Shown: piece by piece, positions 1 through 8,798 of the stretch
Position numbering within the stretch: the first letter of the stretch is position 1
How the letters are laid out: each line of letters begins with the position of its first letter
DNA from: Pontibacter arcticus
GTDB taxonomy: Bacteria; Bacteroidota; Bacteroidia; Cytophagales; Hymenobacteraceae
Length of the DNA stretch: 64,000 bases
Reading direction: 5' to 3'
NCBI RefSeq assembly: GCF_003284895.1
Contig: NZ_QMDV01000002.1
Location: 837,466 to 901,465 of the forward strand
Notes under the pieces: generated by a model
Told to the model about the DNA's origin: nothing
The model's database searches: none
The model's input: only the letters and a program-made list of their open reading frames with translations
Made by a program: the position numbers and the translations under genes

Positions 1-1939
1 TCGCATAGCCTGCCAGCAAATTACTAAGGCCAATACCACTGTTAACACCAAAGTCCGTGTTATTATTTGGCTTTCGCATATCTGCATTGATCAGGATAGT
101 GCGCTCACCGGAAATAGCGAAAATATAAGCCAGATTTTTTGCTGTAAACGATTTTCCTTCTCCACTTACTGAAGAAGTCACTACAAACAAGCGCCCGCCT
201 TCCGTTTCCGAACTGGTCATGAAGCGTAAGTTAGAGCGAACAGTTCGGAAGGCTTCTGAAATAGCAGATTTCGGACTTTGGTCCATCAAGTTCATTTCGC
301 CCTGCTTGTTATGCCCGATCATACCTAAAAGTGGTAAGGTAGAATGCTTGGCAATATCCTCTACCGAGTTTACTTTATTGTTTAATAACTCTTTTATAAA
401 GATATAAGCGGCAGGCAGTAGTAAACCGATAAAGAGAGCGATCAGGTAATTCTGATTACTTTTAGGGGAAATCATCGCTTTCACTTCTGCCGTATTAACA
501 AGCTTTGCATCGGCAGCTGCGGCAGCCGTCGAGATACCGGCCTCTGCTCTTTTCTGCATCAGGAAAACATACAGCCCTTCGCTTAAGGAATACATCCTGT
601 TCAGGTTTATGAATTGTCTTTCTGCTGTAGGAAGCTGGCTAAGCGAATTGATTAATTTACTTATTCTGTTATTCAGGTCATTAATAGAAATCTGATTTGT
701 TCGCTGCAGGTTTCGCACATTTTCAGAAATACCCGCCAGTAATTTCCTGGCCTGAGCTTTTAAAGCTTCAATCTGTGTTTTTACAATCGGGTTTTGAGCA
801 CTCTCCGCATTAAGAGCCGTGAGTTCCAGTTGAGCTTCAATCAGCTGGCCTATTAGATTACCCAGTACCGGGTCCGAAACGCCAAAGGAAGCAGGTGCTA
901 CAATACTTTCGGTTACATCTCCGGCAGCTATATAATCACTTAAGTAACTAAAGTATTTTGCATTCAGAAGAAGTAAGGCCTTTTCCTTTTCCAGTTCCTG
1001 GATCTGCGCACTTGTCTGAGAACCCTCATTACTCATGGTAAGACCGGTGTTTTTCTTTTTAAAAGCTTCCAGCCTGTTTTCTACCAGAAATAAGGAATCA
1101 CTGATATTTTGTAACTGATTATCTATAAAGCTGATGGTATTAACAGCTGTCTCTCGCTTTTCAACCAATCCCTGGTTAATATAAGTCTGTACATGCTGGT
1201 TCAGGAAATCGATAGCTTTCTGCGTGTTATCGCTTGTGGTGCTGATCTCAAGAATTGAAGTTTCTTTTACGGGAGTGATTGTTAAACTTCCTTTGTAGCG
1301 GTTTACCAGCGTCTTTTTTTCATTGATCTGGAAAAAAACTTCTCCGGGTACAAATTGGTTCTGTTGTACCAGTTGAATCGTAAAGTTGAACCCTGCCAAA
1401 GCAGCCGGTTCTCCGAACGTATAAACCTTGTCATCATTCGCCAGACCCGGTATATCTGTTTCTGAACTTAGTTTATATGTTTTATCGCTTATTATTTCAC
1501 ACTTTATAAGCGCCCCATACGGTATATTGTTTGAAGTTGAATCCAATACAACTTCGACAGGACTTTCTTTGTATATCTCGGAAAACTTAATGTTACCTTC
1601 GGCAAAGTAAGCTACATCAAAGTTAAGGTTTGAAATAGTGATTGCGACAAGGTCTTTGGATTTTATGAAAATCGCTTCCGTGTTTAGATTTTTTGTGCTT
1701 GAAAAAACACCATTACCATAAAGCAGATTAGCTGCGTTATTCGAAGGGTCAGCCGGGTCTTTTACAAGCACAGTGGTGCTTACTTCGTACACGGGGATAG
1801 TATACCTGTTTATAAAAAAGGCAAGTGCAAGTGCAACTGGTACAGTGATGGCAAAAAGAAGCCAATACTGCTTCAGCTTTTGCAGTATATACTGTACATC
1901 AATCAGACTATCTTGTTGTGTAATTGGTTCTTGATTCAC
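1..1939 (-). CDS. Wzc/GumC-type polysaccharide chain-length regulator with BY-kinase domain (3' part outside window)
   Basis: Inner-membrane co-polymerase/tyrosine autokinase that controls polymerisation and export of exopolysaccharide. I translated the minus strand from a GTG at 1939; an in-frame stop lies just upstream and there is no ATG. About 646 codons are visible. The N-terminal membrane segment is near residues 25-45 (YWLLFAITVPVALALAFF), followed by a Wzz-like periplasmic part and coiled coil, then a second membrane segment near residue 490. A cytoplasmic kinase begins with EAFRTVRSNLRF, Walker A SGEGKS (S597) and Walker A' ILINADMRKP (residues 615-624). The first Asp of the usual DxDxR is Asn618 here. 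It starts 24 bases after the Wza-like gene, so the two are probably co-transcribed. The C-terminus, where a Tyr cluster would be expected, is not in the window. Family is clear; the start is less certain. Confidence 0.9.
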   Translation of the reverse strand, partial: MNQEPITQQDSLIDVQYILQKLKQYWLLFAITVPVALALAFFINRYTIPVYEVSTTVLVKDPADPSNNAANLLYGNGVFSSTKNLNTEAIFIKSKDLVAITISNLNFDVAYFAEGNIKFSEIYKESPVEVVLDSTSNNIPYGALIKCEIISDKTYKLSSETDIPGLANDDKVYTFGEPAALAGFNFTIQLVQQNQFVPGEVFFQINEKKTLVNRYKGSLTITPVKETSILEISTTSDNTQKAIDFLNQHVQTYINQGLVEKRETAVNTISFIDNQLQNISDSLFLVENRLEAFKKKNTGLTMSNEGSQTSAQIQELEKEKALLLLNAKYFSYLSDYIAAGDVTESIVAPASFGVSDPVLGNLIGQLIEAQLELTALNAESAQNPIVKTQIEALKAQARKLLAGISENVRNLQRTNQISINDLNNRISKLINSLSQLPTAERQFINLNRMYSLSEGLYVFLMQKRAEAGISTAAAAADAKLVNTAEVKAMISPKSNQNYLIALFIGLLLPAAYIFIKELLNNKVNSVEDIAKHSTLPLLGMIGHNKQGEMNLMDQSPKSAISEAFRTVRSNLRFMTSSETEGGRLFVVTSSVSGEGKSFTAKNLAYIFAISGERTILINADMRKPNNNTDFGVNSGIGLSNLLAGYA

Positions 1940-1963
1940 GCTTCGCTGAGCTGAAATATGAAA

Positions 1964-2746
1964 TTATTGAGCTAATCTAGTAAATAGCAAAACTATAGTT
2001 GAAGCAATAGACAATGTAAGTGTCACATTCGCTAACATGTTTTCCCTGATATTTTTAGCCGGTAAGGGATCTACTACGATCATATCGTTTGGCTGCAGGT
2101 AAAAATTAGATAATGCTAAGGTATTATCATTCAGCACGCTGAAATTATATAATTTAGCTTGCCCGTTCTCGTAACGTACCAGCTTGATCTTGCCACGGTT
2201 CGAATAAGAACTAAAGCCACCGGCAGAAGCAAGTGCTTCCATTACGTTAATGTTATCCTGGTAGGTGGTAAACTGCCCTTGCCTGTTCACTTCCCCTAAA
2301 ACGGTATACCGGAAGGTAAGTAAGCGCAGGTTTACAGTTGGGTCGGTCAGGAAGGGCTTAAGCGCTTCTGTTACTTTGATCCTGGCTTCCGGCATGGATA
2401 GGCCGTTCAGGTTTACTTTGCCAATGGCTGGTAATAAGATATTCCCTTCCGTATCTAAAGTATAACCATCCAGAACGGGGTCTGTCTGGCCGGCTGTAGC
2501 AATTCCAGTATTCAGGAAGTTATATTCTGCGGCTGTTGTACTTTGTACTTTAAGAGATAGGACATCACCTGGTTTTAAAGTATATATTTTTGGCTTCAGG
2601 TTAAAAGATCTCAGCAACTCATCTGCATTCCCCTGATCTTCTACTTTTGGATTATTTTGGAGCAATATCAGCTTTTTTTGCGGAACGCAGGAGCCAAAAG
2701 CCAATATACTTAATATGGCCACAAGGGCTGTCAAGGTGTTTCGCAT
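1964..2746 (-). CDS. Wza-like polysaccharide export lipoprotein
   Basis: Outer-membrane polysaccharide export protein of 260 residues. It has a lipoprotein signal with lipobox AFGSC (Cys about residue 20). A Poly_export domain follows (YTLKPGDVLSLKVQS, about residues 55-150), then a SLBB domain (YTVLGEVNRQGQFTTYQDNINVMEALASAGGF, about 147-180). The C-terminal hydrophobic helix (VTLTLSIASTIVLLF) probably inserts in the outer membrane, as Wza helices do. It lies directly upstream of the Wzc/GumC-type kinase, the usual pairing for a Wzx/Wzy-dependent exopolysaccharide or capsule locus. No glycosyltransferases are visible because the locus continues beyond the left edge. Confidence 0.93.
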   Translation of the reverse strand: MRNTLTALVAILSILAFGSCVPQKKLILLQNNPKVEDQGNADELLRSFNLKPKIYTLKPGDVLSLKVQSTTAAEYNFLNTGIATAGQTDPVLDGYTLDTEGNILLPAIGKVNLNGLSMPEARIKVTEALKPFLTDPTVNLRLLTFRYTVLGEVNRQGQFTTYQDNINVMEALASAGGFSSYSNRGKIKLVRYENGQAKLYNFSVLNDNTLALSNFYLQPNDMIVVDPLPAKNIRENMLANVTLTLSIASTIVLLFTRLAQ

Positions 2747-2887
2747 CCTATTTTTTTAATTCTATGCTTTACAAACCAACGCGTTGCAATCCTTTTTAAT
2801 TGCATTACGCATAATTCTGAAATGGCGAAATTATGAAATTAATCAGACTATACTTCTGAAACAGTTAAAATATATTTAATGCAGTTT

Positions 2888-3703
2888 CTAAAACTCAACC
2901 TGAATGCCATTTGTAACAGCATAAACAAACTTAGTGACAGGTACTAAAGGCCTGTCCTCGAAAGTACAATTAAACGTTGTTCTGAAACTTAGCCGGCCAT
3001 TTAATTTTACCTGCAATGCCACATCGCCACTCACTCTGTTCCTGAAATTTTCTATTGTTTTGTCATAACCGGTTTGGTAATATACAATGGCTTCGGTTCC
3101 AACATAGTCATTAAACTTCACTTTTGTGCTGATGTAATTCGTCCACTTTATAAGGTCTGCCGTTTGGTTTACACCTTCCAGTTCGGGCTCTTCCCAGGTT
3201 TCATGTTCGTGCATCAATCCGCTTCCGGCAAACAGGTTAGCGTTTTCTGTTCTGAGTAAACGGTACCGAAGCCCTGCTCCTGCTAATGTTCTAAGATCAA
3301 GTCCGCGTGCTTTATCTGCCTGCACCTGCGCAAACGCCTCATAAGACAGCTTATTTGCTTTCAGAAAATTTACCCTGAAATGAGAATATCCGGTGCTGGC
3401 CACCGTGGTGCGTTCTTCAGAATTATAATTAACCAACATGTAATTAAAGTAGTTCAGAAGCAGGTAGGAATGCTTGCCCGAGATATAGGCTACATCGCCG
3501 GTAAAATTTAACTGGAGGTAATTATTAGGATTAGCCTTGCCTGCATTCCGGTTAAAGAGTGAGAAATTAAAGCCTGCCTTACCTGTCAGGAAGTTAACAG
3601 AATCTCTGTCTGCACGTGCACGCTCGATATTAAGGATCTGGGCATCGGCCTCGAAACAACCAACTATAAAAACAAAGGGAATAAGAATCAGGAGAAATCG
3701 CAT
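2888..3703 (-). CDS. DUF481 family outer-membrane protein
   Basis: Protein of 271 residues from the ATG at 3703; a TTG two codons upstream is less likely. The hydrophobic N-terminus (MRFLLILIPFVFIVGCFEADAQ) can be read as a Sec signal cleaved after ADA, or as a lipobox ending in IVGC. The rest is alternating beta strands typical of DUF481 barrels (for example GDVAYISGKHSYLLLNYFNY and a C-terminal strand ending in VEF). Function of the family is not established. A -7 box (TATCTTTG, minus strand) sits at 3753-3760. Its end is 141 bases upstream of the polysaccharide export lipoprotein, and whether they share a transcript cannot be told. Confidence 0.82.
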   Translation of the reverse strand: MRFLLILIPFVFIVGCFEADAQILNIERARADRDSVNFLTGKAGFNFSLFNRNAGKANPNNYLQLNFTGDVAYISGKHSYLLLNYFNYMLVNYNSEERTTVASTGYSHFRVNFLKANKLSYEAFAQVQADKARGLDLRTLAGAGLRYRLLRTENANLFAGSGLMHEHETWEEPELEGVNQTADLIKWTNYISTKVKFNDYVGTEAIVYYQTGYDKTIENFRNRVSGDVALQVKLNGRLSFRTTFNCTFEDRPLVPVTKFVYAVTNGIQVEF

Positions 3704-3752
3704 GGGCAAAAGCTGGCAACCGTTAAAAGTATAAGTAGTAGAGACCGCTTTA

Positions 3753-3760
3753 CAAAGATA
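3753..3760 (-). promoter_or_regulatory. -7 promoter box TATCTTTG for the DUF481 gene
   Basis: Exact match on the minus strand to the Bacteroidota -7 consensus TAnnTTTG, 50 bases upstream of the ATG at 3703. No convincing -33 TTG at 17-23 bases was found. Confidence 0.45.
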
Positions 3761-3914
3761 ACAGAACTGGCCAAACTATACTTTAGGGCTAAGTTGCTTC
3801 ATCAGTAGAGCTACCAATTGTGCATATAAAGTTAAAAACAACCTGTAATTTACCATAAGACCATTTACCTTCGCTTTTAATCAAGAAACAAGCCCGTTAA
3901 AAACAAACCAAGGT

Positions 3915-4571
3915 ATGCCTGCTAAAGAAGAAATTATCCGCGAAACCGAAGAATATGTGAAAGCTATACTGCAGGGCGAAGGCTCCGGGCACGACTGGTG
4001 GCATATTTACAGGGTATGGCAGAACGCCAAAAGTATCGCTGCAACTGAAAAAGCCGATCTATTTATTGTAGAACTGGCCGCGCTGCTGCACGACATCGGT
4101 GATCACAAATTCTATGACGGCGATGAAACAGTTGGCCCGCGCATGGCGAAAGAATGGCTTTTAAAGTATGACCTGCCGGAGCAAAGTATAAATCATGTTT
4201 GTACTATCATCAAAGAGCTTTCTTTTAAAGGAGCTGGCACCAGTTCAGAAATGAGCACGCTCGAAGGCTGTATTGTGCAGGATGCCGACCGGCTCGATGC
4301 CATCGGCGCAATCGGGATAGCGCGTACCTTTGCTTATGGCGGGTATAAGAACCGATTGCTGTATGATCCTGAGATTAACCCGGAGTTGCACCAAACCTTT
4401 GAAGCATATAAAAACAGTACGGCACCCACGATCAACCACTTTTACGAAAAGCTCTTATTACTGAAAGATCGTATGCATACAAATACGGCCCGCAAACAAG
4501 CTGAACAACGGCATGCATACATGGTAGATTACCTGGACCAGTTCTTTGCCGAATGGAATGTAACACGTTAA
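3915..4571 (+). CDS. HD domain phosphohydrolase (YedJ/YpgQ-like)
   Basis: Soluble metal-dependent phosphohydrolase of 218 residues. The HD-superfamily metal ligands are visible: His26 in SGHDWWH, His59-Asp60 in LLHDIGDHK, and a later Asp in QDADRLDAIGAIGIAR. The AIGAIGIARTFAYGG stretch is typical of the YedJ/YpgQ group, whose tested members act on nucleotides or related phosphates. The substrate cannot be read from sequence. It is a single gene, 86 bases ahead of the antiporter gene on the same strand. Confidence 0.9.
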   Translation: MPAKEEIIRETEEYVKAILQGEGSGHDWWHIYRVWQNAKSIAATEKADLFIVELAALLHDIGDHKFYDGDETVGPRMAKEWLLKYDLPEQSINHVCTIIKELSFKGAGTSSEMSTLEGCIVQDADRLDAIGAIGIARTFAYGGYKNRLLYDPEINPELHQTFEAYKNSTAPTINHFYEKLLLLKDRMHTNTARKQAEQRHAYMVDYLDQFFAEWNVTR

Positions 4572-4657
4572 CTTATTACCTGTGCAGGAGTTTTTGACTT
4601 AATTTTCTGCTGAAAAGCTTTTGCAAACTTTAACAACGCGTAACTAAAATTTAAACG

Positions 4658-6649
4658 ATGGAAATACCTTTACTACCGGATGTGGTTATTATACTGAGCA
4701 TGGCCGTGGCAGTTATCCTGCTTTTCCAACGCTTAAAACTTCCAACCATACTTGGTTTTCTGGTAACGGGTGTTATTGCAGGGCCTTACGGTTTCAGCCT
4801 GATTAAGGAAATTCATAACATTGAAATATTAGCAGAGATAGGCGTAATCCTGTTGCTTTTCATTATTGGGATGGAGTTTTCGCTGAAAAGCCTCTACCGG
4901 ATAAAGCGTACTGTTTTACTTGGCGGCGCTACCCAGGTATTCGGCACCATCCTGCTGGTAGGCTTACTTATGCTGCTTCTGAGATTCAGTGTTTCCGATG
5001 CATTCTTTATGGGCTTCCTGATTGCGCTGAGCAGTACTGCCATTGTCCTTAAAATAATGCAGGACAAAGGCGAAATCAATAGTCCGCAGGGCAAGATTGT
5101 ACTAGGTATACTTATTTTTCAGGATATCATTGTAGTGCCCATGATGCTGCTTGCTCCCCTGATGGCAGGAGGCGAACAAAACGTCGGCTCGGCACTTCTG
5201 ATTATGGGCTTGAAGGGCATTTTTATTATTGTTTTTGTATTGGTAAGTGCCCGTTATGTAGTACCAAAACTTTTGTACCTGGTTGCTAAAACCAAAAGCA
5301 AGGAGCTGTTTATACTTTCGGTGGTGGTTATTTGCTTTGCCGTGGCATGGCTCACCTCCAGCATGGGTTTGTCGCTGGCGCTAGGCGCGTTTATGGCCGG
5401 GCTTATCATTTCCGAATCAGAATACAGTCACCAGGCAACCAGCAATATTCTTCCCTTCCGCGAAATATTTACCAGCTTCTTTTTTGTTTCGATCGGGATG
5501 CTACTCGATTTTGAATTTATGCTACAGCACTTACCTGCCATACTTGGTTTTACGGTAGCCGTTTTCTTTCTGAAAGGTGCTGTGGCTACGCTGGCAGCCA
5601 AGGTGCTGCGCTACCCCCTGCGGGTATCTTTGCTGGTCGGTTTAGCTATTTTCCAGGTAGGTGAGTTCGCTTTTATACTTTCTAAAACAGGTATCCAGCA
5701 TCAATTGCTTTCGCAGGAAGCCTACCAGTATTTCCTTTCCGTATCTATTTTAACCATGGCTGTAACGCCTTTTATACTTGGCCCTTATCACAAAATAGCC
5801 GAAGCGATTACCTTCAGGCTTTACAAAGGCAAAATTGCACCTGAACCTAAAGAAATAAGCGAAGAAACCGCTGTTAGCCTTGCAGCGCTGGATGATCATA
5901 TCGTTATCATCGGCTATGGTATAAACGGACGTAATGTGGCCAAAGCGGCCCGCCATGCCCAGATTCCTTATATAATCATCGAGATGAACCCGATCACCGT
6001 GCGGGAGGAAGCAAAACTTGGCGAACCGATTATTTACGGCGATGCCGTACACAGTATGATCCTGACGCATGTGCATGTACAGCTGGCCAGGGTGGTTGTA
6101 GTTGCCATATCAGACCCGGAAGCGACAAGGCGGGTAATTGCCAGCGTCCGGAGTGCCTCCGAGAAGGTGCATATCATTGTGCGTACCCGCTTTATTCAGG
6201 AAATGGAAGAAAATTTTAAACTGGGCGCTGACGAAGTGATCCCCGAAGAGTTTGAAACATCCATTGAGATTTTTACGAGAGTCCTGTCAAAATACCTCAT
6301 GCCGCGCGACCAGATCGAACAGTTTACAGAGATGGTGCGCGCCGACAATTATGACCTTTTCAGAAGCTTAAAACCAACCGGAAGCGTACAAAACAGGCTG
6401 ACATTTGATCTGCCCGATATTGAAGTGGCTACGCTGAGAATGCATACCGATGATGAAACCATCATTGGTAAATCTTTACTGGAGGCAGACATCCGTAACC
6501 GCTTCCAGATCACTATTGTAGCTATTAAACGGAATACTGAAACTATACTTGATATTAACGCCAGAACCTCACTCGAACTCGGGGATCTGGTTTATGTAGT
6601 TGGCAAACCTGGCCATGTCATGCGTTTTAGTAATTACATGAAAGGGTAA
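4658..6649 (+). CDS. CPA2 family monovalent cation:proton antiporter (KefB/RosB type)
   Basis: Inner-membrane antiporter of 663 residues. Residues 1-385 form the Na_H_exchanger domain with about 12 hydrophobic segments, beginning with IPLLPDVVIILSMAVAVILLF. A TrkA-N Rossmann domain starts near residue 412 (HIVIIGYGINGRNVAKAA, with GxGxxG), and a TrkA-C domain covers about residues 580-660. Together these are the usual K+/H+ or Na+/H+ antiporter architecture with nucleotide regulation. Ion specificity is not determinable. Three copies of TTATACTT occur in frame, each read as Phe-Ile-Leu with an ATA codon (5310, 5672, 5772). The gene converges on the DUF4136 gene with a 9-base gap. Confidence 0.95.
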   Translation: MEIPLLPDVVIILSMAVAVILLFQRLKLPTILGFLVTGVIAGPYGFSLIKEIHNIEILAEIGVILLLFIIGMEFSLKSLYRIKRTVLLGGATQVFGTILLVGLLMLLLRFSVSDAFFMGFLIALSSTAIVLKIMQDKGEINSPQGKIVLGILIFQDIIVVPMMLLAPLMAGGEQNVGSALLIMGLKGIFIIVFVLVSARYVVPKLLYLVAKTKSKELFILSVVVICFAVAWLTSSMGLSLALGAFMAGLIISESEYSHQATSNILPFREIFTSFFFVSIGMLLDFEFMLQHLPAILGFTVAVFFLKGAVATLAAKVLRYPLRVSLLVGLAIFQVGEFAFILSKTGIQHQLLSQEAYQYFLSVSILTMAVTPFILGPYHKIAEAITFRLYKGKIAPEPKEISEETAVSLAALDDHIVIIGYGINGRNVAKAARHAQIPYIIIEMNPITVREEAKLGEPIIYGDAVHSMILTHVHVQLARVVVVAISDPEATRRVIASVRSASEKVHIIVRTRFIQEMEENFKLGADEVIPEEFETSIEIFTRVLSKYLMPRDQIEQFTEMVRADNYDLFRSLKPTGSVQNRLTFDLPDIEVATLRMHTDDETIIGKSLLEADIRNRFQITIVAIKRNTETILDINARTSLELGDLVYVVGKPGHVMRFSNYMKG

Positions 6650-6658
6650 CGTATACTT

Positions 6659-7252
6659 TTATCTGTTCGGGTACTTATTCAAGACGGCTTCCACCTGCTT
6701 CTGAACCGGCTTGTAACCGCTGTCAAATTTAGTGATGGCCCCTTCCGTCCAGGCTCTCCAGACTAACTGGTTATTAACAGGGTTTACCAGATCTATGATG
6801 AGCGTGCCCTGCTTAAAAAGATCGACGTTGCGGTAACCGGTAATATAAGAGTTGCTATAATTATAGCGGTAACCTGCCATATACGCATAACTATAGCCAA
6901 ACCCCGGGCTGAAGTTCTCCGGTTTGTCTTTCTCTTCCGGTACGGATACACTCATATCATAAGCCACCAGTATATCAGGTCTGGAAGTTACTTTTTCAAA
7001 TCCTTTTTCGCGGAGCTCCTCCTCTATTGCCTGCCGTATATGCTTATCCAGGTTGGGGCTAAAGCCTTTGTCGTAACTTGGCTGTGCTTGGGCTTGCTCC
7101 TGGTACCAGGCATAGGTTTTATACTTGTTAAGGCCGGCGTTTGGTGCAACTACTGCATTGGTATGCACCACACCCGATGCCACCACACAGGCGCTCAGCA
7201 GTAAGACCATCAGAAAGGCAGCGCCTGTAAAGTATATATTAGAATTTTTCAT
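6659..7252 (-). CDS. DUF4136 domain lipoprotein
   Basis: The ATG at 7252 was chosen because it begins a standard lipoprotein signal (MKNSNIYFTGAAFLMVLLLSAC). A longer reading frame to 7318 adds 22 residues that do not look like a signal. The mature part matches DUF4136: YKTYAWYQEQ near the start, an amphipathic helix (HIRQAIEEELREKGFEK), then DILVAYDMSV and GTLIIDLVNPVNNQLVWRAW. Function is unknown; it is a predicted envelope lipoprotein. An in-frame AAGTATAAA/TTTATACTT copy lies near 7119. Confidence 0.88.
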   Translation of the reverse strand: MKNSNIYFTGAAFLMVLLLSACVVASGVVHTNAVVAPNAGLNKYKTYAWYQEQAQAQPSYDKGFSPNLDKHIRQAIEEELREKGFEKVTSRPDILVAYDMSVSVPEEKDKPENFSPGFGYSYAYMAGYRYNYSNSYITGYRNVDLFKQGTLIIDLVNPVNNQLVWRAWTEGAITKFDSGYKPVQKQVEAVLNKYPNR

Positions 7253-7441
7253 AGTAATTTTGCGTATTTGGGTTTGTACGGCAAACACTTTATAAAATGT
7301 TATGCAGCCGGTTTTCAAAATTAATAAGATAACTGCGCATAATCATTTATATGTACCTAAAATTGCAGTAGCATTGCACCCATAGGGTTTTAAAACACAA
7401 ACAACAGCCTATCAGTATAGCTAAAAAACCAATTCATCGCT

Positions 7442-8731
7442 ATGATCCACCATACGCCCGTTTATACTTCAGCAGAAGAAGCGCTTTCAGTTATTAAATC
7501 AGGCAACAGGGTTTTCCTGCATGGCAGTGCCGCCACGCCGCAATATCTTATCCGTAAACTGGCAGAGCGTGCACACGAGTTGCGCCAGGTAGAGCTGGTA
7601 AGCATCAGTACATTCGGCGAAATGCCATGTGCCGAAGAACAGTATGCCGAGTCTTTTTACATCAATTCGCTTTTCGTATCAGCTAACGTTCGGGAGGCCG
7701 TAAACAGTGGCCGCGGAGATTATGTGCCGATCTTTTTAAGTGAGATTCCTCAGTTATTCAGGTTGGGCATTATGCCGCTGGACGTTGCCATTGTACACGT
7801 TTCGCCACCCGACAGGCATGGGTATTGCTCGCTCGGCGTATCCGTGGATATTGCCCGCGAAGCCGTTAAGTCGGCGAAGCACGTTATTGCGCAGGTTAAC
7901 CCGCAGATGCCGCGCACCCATGGCGATGCCCTTATCCATATTCGCCGGTTCCATAGTATGGTGCAGGTAAACGAAGCGCTGCCCGAAGTAGATTACAGCC
8001 AGAAGATCACAAGTGTAGAGGAAACCATTGGCCATAATGTGGCCGGTCTGATCGAAGACAGGGCTACGCTGCAAATGGGCATTGGCGGCATACCGGATGC
8101 TGTACTAAAAAGCCTGACCAACCACAAAGGCCTCGGCATCCATACCGAAATGTTTTCTAACGGCGTATTACCCCTGATCGAAAGCGGCGTGATCACCAAC
8201 GAGCACAAACATATTCTGAGAGGCCGAATTGCCACCGCCTTTATTGCCGGCAACCGAAGCCTGTATGATTTTGTAGATGACAACCCGTTGATCACCATGC
8301 TCAGCACTGATTTTGTAAATGATGTGGCCGTGATCAAACAAAACCCGAAAGTAGTAGCCATCAACAGCGCCATCGAAATAGATTTAACCGGGCAGGTAGT
8401 TTCAGATTCGATCGGCACTTATCATTATTCCGGCATCGGCGGGCAGATGGACTTTATCCGGGGCGCTGCCTTATCGGAAGGCGGCAAACCAATCATTGCC
8501 TTGCCATCTGTTACAGCAAAAGGGGTTTCCCGGATAACGCCTTTTATAAACCAGGGCGCAGGTGTTGTTACCACCCGGGCGCACGTACACTATGTGGTAA
8601 CAGAATATGGTGTGGCCTATCTGTTTGGTAAAAACCTGCGCCAGCGTGCCAGCGAACTTATCCGCATCGCTCACCCGGACCACCGTGAAAGGTTAGAGCA
8701 GGAAGCTTATAAACGATTTAAAACGTTATAA
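7442..8731 (+). CDS. acetyl-CoA hydrolase/CoA-transferase family protein (Cat1/4-hydroxybutyrate CoA-transferase type)
   Basis: Cytosolic enzyme of 429 residues moving CoA between acetyl-CoA and a carboxylate. The first half carries HVSPPDRHGYCSLG, typical of the N-terminal AcetylCoA_hydro domain. The second half has GIGGIPDAVL, then HTEMFSNGVL with the family's catalytic Glu, and SGIGGQMDFIRGA, the CoA-binding motif. Length fits the 4-hydroxybutyrate/butyryl-acetate CoA-transferase subgroup better than the roughly 500-residue succinyl-CoA:acetate group. Substrate cannot be fixed by context: neighbours are a lipoprotein and a DUF1206 protein. Confidence 0.92.
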   Translation: MIHHTPVYTSAEEALSVIKSGNRVFLHGSAATPQYLIRKLAERAHELRQVELVSISTFGEMPCAEEQYAESFYINSLFVSANVREAVNSGRGDYVPIFLSEIPQLFRLGIMPLDVAIVHVSPPDRHGYCSLGVSVDIAREAVKSAKHVIAQVNPQMPRTHGDALIHIRRFHSMVQVNEALPEVDYSQKITSVEETIGHNVAGLIEDRATLQMGIGGIPDAVLKSLTNHKGLGIHTEMFSNGVLPLIESGVITNEHKHILRGRIATAFIAGNRSLYDFVDDNPLITMLSTDFVNDVAVIKQNPKVVAINSAIEIDLTGQVVSDSIGTYHYSGIGGQMDFIRGAALSEGGKPIIALPSVTAKGVSRITPFINQGAGVVTTRAHVHYVVTEYGVAYLFGKNLRQRASELIRIAHPDHRERLEQEAYKRFKTL

Positions 8732-8798
8732 CAGCGATTATTTTAAAAAACAATATATCATACTTTCAGTAAGCATATACCTAAACTTACTATGAAAG

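Noticed and set aside
7929..7940. TTATCCATA as a further DnaA box
   Set aside because: It has a mismatch at an invariant position and is inside the coding sequence of the CoA-transferase; no companion boxes.
7993..8418. Minus-strand open frame of 141 codons inside the CoA-transferase gene
   Set aside because: Antisense shadow of a well-supported gene; Leu/Ser/Arg-rich composition without domain.
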